Below, one piece after another: positions 60,282-64,000 of a stretch of DNA of 64,000 nucleotides (the stretch's first letter is position 1; every line of letters starts with the position of its first letter). The stretch is from Bacteroidales bacterium UBA3834 (GTDB lineage: Bacteria; Bacteroidota; Bacteroidia; Bacteroidales; P3). The notes beneath the pieces are model-generated. The model searched no databases. It worked only from the letters and a program-made list of their open reading frames with translations, and was not told where the DNA came from. The position numbers were made by a program, and so were the translations under genes. The stretch covers positions 1-64,000 of the forward strand of contig DGIA01000006.1 in NCBI GenBank assembly GCA_002392965.1, given 5' to 3'.

Positions 60282-61122
60282 CATCATTTTGATAATCCTC
60301 GCCACCACCATCCTGGTGCTTTACATCCGACTGATGCGCAAGAACGTACGTCTCAAGCAACTGGCTGACGAAGCCGAACAAAACAGACGCGAATCCGAGG
60401 CCACCGAACAACGCAATCGACAACTGAAGCAGGAGATGACTAACAACATCGCCCACGAACTTAAGACGCCGGTCAGCTCAATTCGTGGATACCTGGAGAT
60501 ACTACTTAGCGACCATCCATTAGACGAAGAACGCCGACGCTACTATCTTGACCGCTGTTTCCGGCAGACGCTTCGCTTGAGCGACTTGATTCAGGATGTA
60601 TCCATCATCAACAAACTGGAGGAGAGTGCCGACCTGTTTCCTCGTACAACCGTTGATGCCTGCAATGTGGCGGAGGAAGCAATTGCCGAACTCTCGGACA
60701 AGGCTACGGTTGCAGGAATATCCATACGGAATCAGCTTCCCCACATGCCCCTGAACGGAAACCACGAATTGCTCTACTGCATCTTCCGTAATCTCATTGA
60801 GAACTCGATTTCCTATGCGGGAAACAACGTTCAGATCGTTCTTGAGACCTACTTGCCCCAATCCAATTACCACTCCACGACATCTTCCACTCATTATTAT
60901 TTACACTTCTACGACACAGGATGCGGTGTACCCGACGAATACCTTACAAAGCTATTCGACCGGTTTGTACGTATCGACCAAGGCCGTTCTCGTCACAACG
61001 GCGGCACCGGACTCGGACTTTCTATCGTCAAACATGCCGTCCTTTTCCACGGAGGTGAAATTTACGCCAAAAACCGCCCCGAAGGAGGACTTGAATACTT
61101 CTTATCCTTGAAAATACAATAG
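60268..61122 (+). CDS. Membrane-anchored sensor histidine kinase
   Basis: 284 residues. One N-terminal membrane helix (IILIILATTILVLYIRL) with almost no periplasmic part, a short coiled-coil, then HisKA with the phosphoacceptor in NIAHELKTPVSSIRGYLE and an ATPase domain (N box FRNLIENSISYA, G1 FYDTGCGVPDEY, F box FDRFVRI, G2 GGTGLGLSIVKH). It should phosphorylate the regulator encoded just upstream. With no sensor domain of its own, it may read membrane state or a partner protein. The thioesterase gene begins three bases after the stop. Confidence 0.94.
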   Translation: MDWSDIILIILATTILVLYIRLMRKNVRLKQLADEAEQNRRESEATEQRNRQLKQEMTNNIAHELKTPVSSIRGYLEILLSDHPLDEERRRYYLDRCFRQTLRLSDLIQDVSIINKLEESADLFPRTTVDACNVAEEAIAELSDKATVAGISIRNQLPHMPLNGNHELLYCIFRNLIENSISYAGNNVQIVLETYLPQSNYHSTTSSTHYYLHFYDTGCGVPDEYLTKLFDRFVRIDQGRSRHNGGTGLGLSIVKHAVLFHGGEIYAKNRPEGGLEYFLSLKIQ

Positions 61123-61124
61123 TC

Positions 61125-61511
61125 ATGCACACCACACCTATTCAAATTCGATTCAACGACATAGACCAGATGGGACATGTCAACAACGCTGTCATTATGG
61201 AATATCTCGACCTTGGGAAGGACTCATTTTTTTCTGCACACGGTCTATCTCCCACCAAGAGCGACTTCACGGTGATGGTGGTGCACTACGACGTTGATTT
61301 CAAAGCACAAATACGTTATCATGATTCCATTCATATCACCACAGAAATTGAAAAAATCGGCAATAAAAGCATCACCGTATTCCAACGCGTGATTAATACC
61401 GAGACACAAGTGGTTTGTGTTGAATGCCGCACCGTCATGGCTGGCTATCGACGCAGTACCAGCAGTTCTGAGGTCATCCCACCCGAAGTCAGACGCTGGC
61501 TGGAACAATAA
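61125..61511 (+). CDS. Acyl-CoA thioesterase, YbgC/FadM-like hotdog
   Basis: 128 residues. The signature IQIRFNDIDQMGHVNNAVIM with the active-site Asp (D15-type) and the following EYLDLGKDSFF helix identify the 4HBT family. It hydrolyses acyl-CoA thioesters in the cytoplasm; chain preference unknown. It follows the histidine kinase by two bases and ends the transcript before the terminator at 61512-61545. Its place after a two-component pair is not explained by function. Confidence 0.9.
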   Translation: MHTTPIQIRFNDIDQMGHVNNAVIMEYLDLGKDSFFSAHGLSPTKSDFTVMVVHYDVDFKAQIRYHDSIHITTEIEKIGNKSITVFQRVINTETQVVCVECRTVMAGYRRSTSSSEVIPPEVRRWLEQ

Positions 61512-61545
61512 AAAGAGAGGCTTCCCGATTGGGAAGCCTCTCTTT
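61512..61545. terminator. Bidirectional terminator between the thioesterase gene and rplI
   Basis: A perfect 15-bp stem (AAAGAGAGGCTTCCC and complement) around GATT, flanked by A and T runs. Confidence 0.92.
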
Positions 61546-61565
61546 ATTTGTTGTCTGCAAAAGAT

Positions 61566-62009
61566 TTACTCAGCAACAACCTCAATGTTGAGTTCGGCTT
61601 TGATCTCTTTATAGACATTAACCTTGGCGGTGTAATTGCCAACGGTCTTGATGGCATCGACAACGATGTTCTTGCGATCGACATCGTAGTTGTGCTGCTC
61701 TTTGAGAGCCTCGGCAACCATGATGTTGTTGACACCACCGAAAAGCTGACCATTCTCACCCACCTTTACGATGAGTTTCACGGTCTTGCCGTTAAGGGCA
61801 GCCTGCTGGGTCTCAGCGTTCTTGCGGAGAGCTTCCTCCTTGTGGGCGCGCTGACGCAGATTCTCAGCGTGGATCTTCTTGTTCACGGGAGTGGCAATAA
61901 TAGCCCAGCCCTTCGGAAGAAGATAGTTGTTGGCATAGCCGTTCTTCACGTTGACGATTTCGTCCTTGTAGCCCAAATTGGCCACATCCTGTTTCAGTAT
62001 GATTTCCAT
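61566..62009 (-). CDS. rplI: 50S ribosomal protein L9
   Basis: 147 residues. MEIILKQDVANLGYKDEIVNV followed by the VKNGYANNYLLPKGWA stretch is the L9 N-terminal domain; the central helix (ENLRQRAHKEEALRKNAETQ) and C-terminal domain follow. L9 binds 23S rRNA near the L1 stalk. It is the third gene of the rpsF-rpsR-rplI operon, 19 bases after rpsR. Confidence 0.98.
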   Translation of the reverse strand: MEIILKQDVANLGYKDEIVNVKNGYANNYLLPKGWAIIATPVNKKIHAENLRQRAHKEEALRKNAETQQAALNGKTVKLIVKVGENGQLFGGVNNIMVAEALKEQHNYDVDRKNIVVDAIKTVGNYTAKVNVYKEIKAELNIEVVAE

Positions 62010-62028
62010 CTATCTATCCTCCTTATTA

Positions 62029-62295
62029 TTATTTGAGACAATCGGCGACGTAGGGCATCAGGGCGATGTGACGGGCGCGCTTGATGGCCTGCGAGACCTT
62101 TTTCTGGTACTTGTTCGAGGTGCCGGTGATGCGACGAGGCAGAATCTTACCCTGCTCGTTGACAAACTTCAGCAGGAAATCGGCATCCTTATAGTCAATA
62201 TATTTAATACCGAGCTTCTTGAAGCGGCAGTATTTCTTACGCTGGGTCTCCACGGCGATGGGAGTCAGATATTTGATTTCGCTTTCGTTAGCCAT
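62029..62295 (-). CDS. rpsR: 30S ribosomal protein S18
   Basis: 88 residues. KKYCRFKKLGIKYIDYKDAD and the end TGTSNKYQKKVSQAIKRARH, with IALMPY, are the standard S18 signatures. It binds 16S rRNA together with S6 in the 30S platform. It sits between rpsF (28 bases upstream) and rplI. Confidence 0.98.
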   Translation of the reverse strand: MANESEIKYLTPIAVETQRKKYCRFKKLGIKYIDYKDADFLLKFVNEQGKILPRRITGTSNKYQKKVSQAIKRARHIALMPYVADCLK

Positions 62296-62323
62296 TGTAA
62301 TCTACTTTTAAACGGTTAAACAA

Positions 62324-62692
62324 TTAAGCCTCTGCAGGTGCTTCGGCGGTTGCAGCGGCCTCAGCCTTCTTGGCGCGCTTCTTCTCGTTGTAAGCCACAG
62401 CGTGCTTATCCAGACTGACAGTGAGGAAGCGGAGCAAACGCTCGTCACGCTTGTAGGCGACTTCAAGGTCATTGATGACGCTACCTTCGGCCTTGAACTC
62501 TATAAGATAATAGAAGCCGGTGGTCTTTTTGCGGATGGGATAGGCCAGCTTGCGCATGCCCCAATTGTTCTCGTACACGATTTCTGCACCTTTCGAGGTC
62601 AGAAGGTCGATGTACTTCTTTACCGTTTCCTTCATCTGTTCTTCAGACAAAACGGGAGTTGCAATGAAAACGGTTTCGTACTGTTTTACCAT
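62324..62692 (-). CDS. rpsF: 30S ribosomal protein S6
   Basis: 122 residues from the ATG at 62692 (MVKQYETVFIATPVLSEEQM); an in-frame ATG at 62803 would read back through the tRNA terminator and into tRNA-Thr. YETVFI, ENNWGMRKLAYPIRKKTTGF, YYLIEF and DERLLRFLTVSLDKHA are standard S6. The C-terminus (AKKAEAAATAEAPAEA) is a charged/Ala-rich extension. First gene of the S6-S18-L9 operon. No -7 box is clear in the 36-base gap behind the terminator, so its promoter is uncertain. Confidence 0.96.
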   Translation of the reverse strand: MVKQYETVFIATPVLSEEQMKETVKKYIDLLTSKGAEIVYENNWGMRKLAYPIRKKTTGFYYLIEFKAEGSVINDLEVAYKRDERLLRFLTVSLDKHAVAYNEKKRAKKAEAAATAEAPAEA

Positions 62693-62728
62693 TACTTTGT
62701 GTTGTTTTGTTATTTGATAATAAATAAA

Positions 62729-62757
62729 AAGAAGCAGAACACCATGTTCTGCTTCTT
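62729..62757 (-). terminator. Terminator of the tRNA cluster
   Basis: A perfect 13-bp stem (AAGAAGCAGAACA and complement) with loop CCA, followed on the minus strand by a T-rich stretch. Confidence 0.88.
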
Positions 62758-62767
62758 GTTTGTTTTG

Positions 62768-62840
<73 letters not shown>

Positions 62841-62856
62841 GGTTGCGGTTCTGTAG

Positions 62857-62930
62857 TCGGGGTGAGAAGACTCGAACTTCCGGCCTCCACGTCCCGAACG
62901 TGGCGCGCTAGCCAACTGCGCTACACCCCG
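62857..62930 (-). tRNA. tRNA-Pro (anticodon CGG)
   Basis: 74 bases: acceptor CGGGGTG/CACCCCG, discriminator A, anticodon loop TTCGGGA flanked by CCACG/CGTGG, T-loop TTCGAGT. Confidence 0.96.
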
Positions 62931-62936
62931 CGATAG

Positions 62937-63009
62937 TGTCCTGGCAGGGATTCGAACCCTGGACCCATTGATTAAGAGTCAATTGCTCTACCAGCTGAGC
63001 TACCAAGAC
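62937..63009 (-). tRNA. tRNA-Lys (anticodon CTT)
   Basis: 73 bases: acceptor GTCTTGG/CCAGGAC, discriminator A, anticodon loop CTCTTAA, T-loop TTCGAAT. The 107 bases between this gene and tRNA-Gly hold nothing I can identify. Confidence 0.96.
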
Positions 63010-63116
63010 ATTATTATCTTTCGCTTGTGCTTTCTGACAACCTCATCGGCCCTTCTACAGGGCGTTGGAACATGGACTTTGACGTTGCCACACAACATTT
63101 CAAACTACTCTCTTGG

Positions 63117-63189
<73 letters not shown>

Positions 63190-63199
63190 ATTGCCTTAG

Positions 63200-63282
63200 T
63201 ACTCCGGGTGGGACTTGAACCCACACGCCCTTGCGGGCAAGGGATTTTAAGTCCCTCGTGTCTACCATTCCACCACCAGAGC
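63200..63282 (-). tRNA. tRNA-Leu (anticodon TAA)
   Basis: 83 bases with a long variable arm; acceptor GCTCTGG/CCGGAGT (G-T first pair), discriminator A, anticodon loop CTTAAAA between AGGGA and TCCCT. Confidence 0.93.
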
Positions 63283-63308
63283 CTCTCTCTCTGATTTAGG
63301 AGCCTTGG

Positions 63309-63381
<73 letters not shown>

Positions 63382-63416
63382 ATCTAAGATGCCGCTTCGT
63401 AACCTCAAAAGCGGGT

Positions 63417-63425
63417 GCAAAAGTA
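63417..63425 (-). promoter_or_regulatory. Promoter of the tRNA cluster
   Basis: Minus strand reads TACTTTTGC, identical to the box ahead of tRNA-Gln, 36 bases before the first tRNA. Confidence 0.65.
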
Positions 63426-63455
63426 CAAACATTTTTGAAACTGACAAAATATTTT

Positions 63456-64000
63456 TTATTTTTTCCCAACAATCTTCTTAATCTCGTTCAGTTTCAACAA
63501 AGCTTCTAGTGGCGTAAGTGTATCAATATCAATATTCAATATCTTATCCTTAATCTCCATCAAGGTCGGATCTTCCAGTTGGATAAAACTCAACTGATAA
63601 CCCGGCATTGACTCGTTTTTTTCTTCTTTTTCACTCTGTTTTTTGCATTTTTCACCCTCTTTGACCGTATGGTTGTTTTTTGCCTCAAGGATTTGAAGCA
63701 TGGCATCGGCTCGATTGACCACCTGTGGTGGCATACCCGCCAAGCGCGCCACATGAATACCGAAACTATGCTCACTTCCTCCAGGCACCAACTTGCGCAG
63801 AAAGATGACCCTACCATCTATTTCCTTCACACTCACATGATAATTCTTAATGCGCTCATACTGGCTCTCCATCTCAATAAGTTCGTGGTAATGTGTGGCG
63901 AACATCACTTTGGGCCGAGCTTTATTGTTATTGTGAAGGTATTCGGTTATCGCCCAAGCAATGGATATGCCATCGTAGGTCGATGTACCCCGTCCTATCT
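63456..64000 (-). CDS. mutS: DNA mismatch repair protein MutS, C-terminal part (5' end outside window)
   Basis: About 180 residues are present, read to the window edge. The ABC-type ATPase end is visible: GRGTSTYDGISIAWAITEYL (the Walker B Asp lies just outside), FATHYHEL and PGGSEHSFGIHVARLAGMP, followed by the helix-turn-helix VVNRADAMLQILE and a charged linker (residues about 100-125 of this fragment). The end, SFIQLEDPTLMEIKDKILN, is the Bacteroidota MutS tail. MutS recognises base mismatches and recruits MutL. An apparent start at 63908 is internal. Confidence 0.96.
   Translation of the reverse strand, partial: IGRGTSTYDGISIAWAITEYLHNNNKARPKVMFATHYHELIEMESQYERIKNYHVSVKEIDGRVIFLRKLVPGGSEHSFGIHVARLAGMPPQVVNRADAMLQILEAKNNHTVKEGEKCKKQSEKEEKNESMPGYQLSFIQLEDPTLMEIKDKILNIDIDTLTPLEALLKLNEIKKIVGKK

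Overview
The window (64 kb, moderately GC-rich, about 50 protein genes, 8 tRNA genes, no rRNA) comes from a Bacteroidota genome, most likely a gut- or rumen-type anaerobe of the order Bacteroidales. The evidence is the TAnnTTTG-type -7 promoter boxes ahead of many genes, Bacteroidota-specific families (Rpb6-like RpoZ, DUF4249 + TonB receptor pair, DUF3857/transglutaminase proteins, DUF3109, DUF6266-like), two type IX secretion (T9SS) substrates with type A and type B C-terminal signals, and anaerobic markers (HydG, HypA/HypB). Both ends are truncated genes: an RfbB C-terminus on the left and the MutS C-terminal part on the right.

Layout. 1-3250 (+): RfbB end, a BlaI/M56-type sensor-repressor pair with palindromes upstream, a HAD phosphatase and a hotdog thioesterase. 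3253-11300 (-): guaA, a LysM/114-bp-repeat/periplasmic-binding protein, lpxC and lpxA as one tight operon, preceded by a lipoprotein phosphoesterase and a beta-barrel protein. 11737-21902 (+): bamD-rpoZ-coaBC-lytic transglycosylase-uvrA-iron alcohol dehydrogenase, then a large outer-membrane receptor. 22773-28298 (+): tRNA-Gln and a five-gene cassette hypB - 942-aa Fe-S/FAD oxidoreductase - hypA - two membrane proteins. 28434-37642: a DUF6266-like protein, a small membrane protein, two DUF3857/transglutaminase proteins, a C10 (streptopain-like) protease with T9SS signal, a lone histidine kinase and the mtnN-luxS pair. 37714-50942 (-): a porin-like protein, hydG with its TM1266-type regulator, tRNA-Phe, then an eight-gene head-to-tail operon (HerA-like ATPase, M16 protease, voltage-gated channel, TonB receptor, DUF4249 lipoprotein, 2-hydroxyacid dehydrogenase, DUF3109 protein, lspA). 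51446-61511 (+): a 2732-aa T9SS type B surface protein read together with a response regulator, a histidine kinase and a thioesterase. 61566-64000 (-): rplI-rpsR-rpsF, six tRNA genes and mutS.

The most unusual signals are not genes. Four intergenic regions carry arrays of 11-bp units (one helical turn), mostly built on a CTAG core, placed between promoters of divergent genes in three cases. The other candidate for an undescribed system is the hypB-oxidoreductase-hypA-membrane cassette, which has nickel-insertion genes but no nickel enzyme beside it. LpxC is a stand-alone enzyme here instead of the LpxC-FabZ fusion usual in this phylum.
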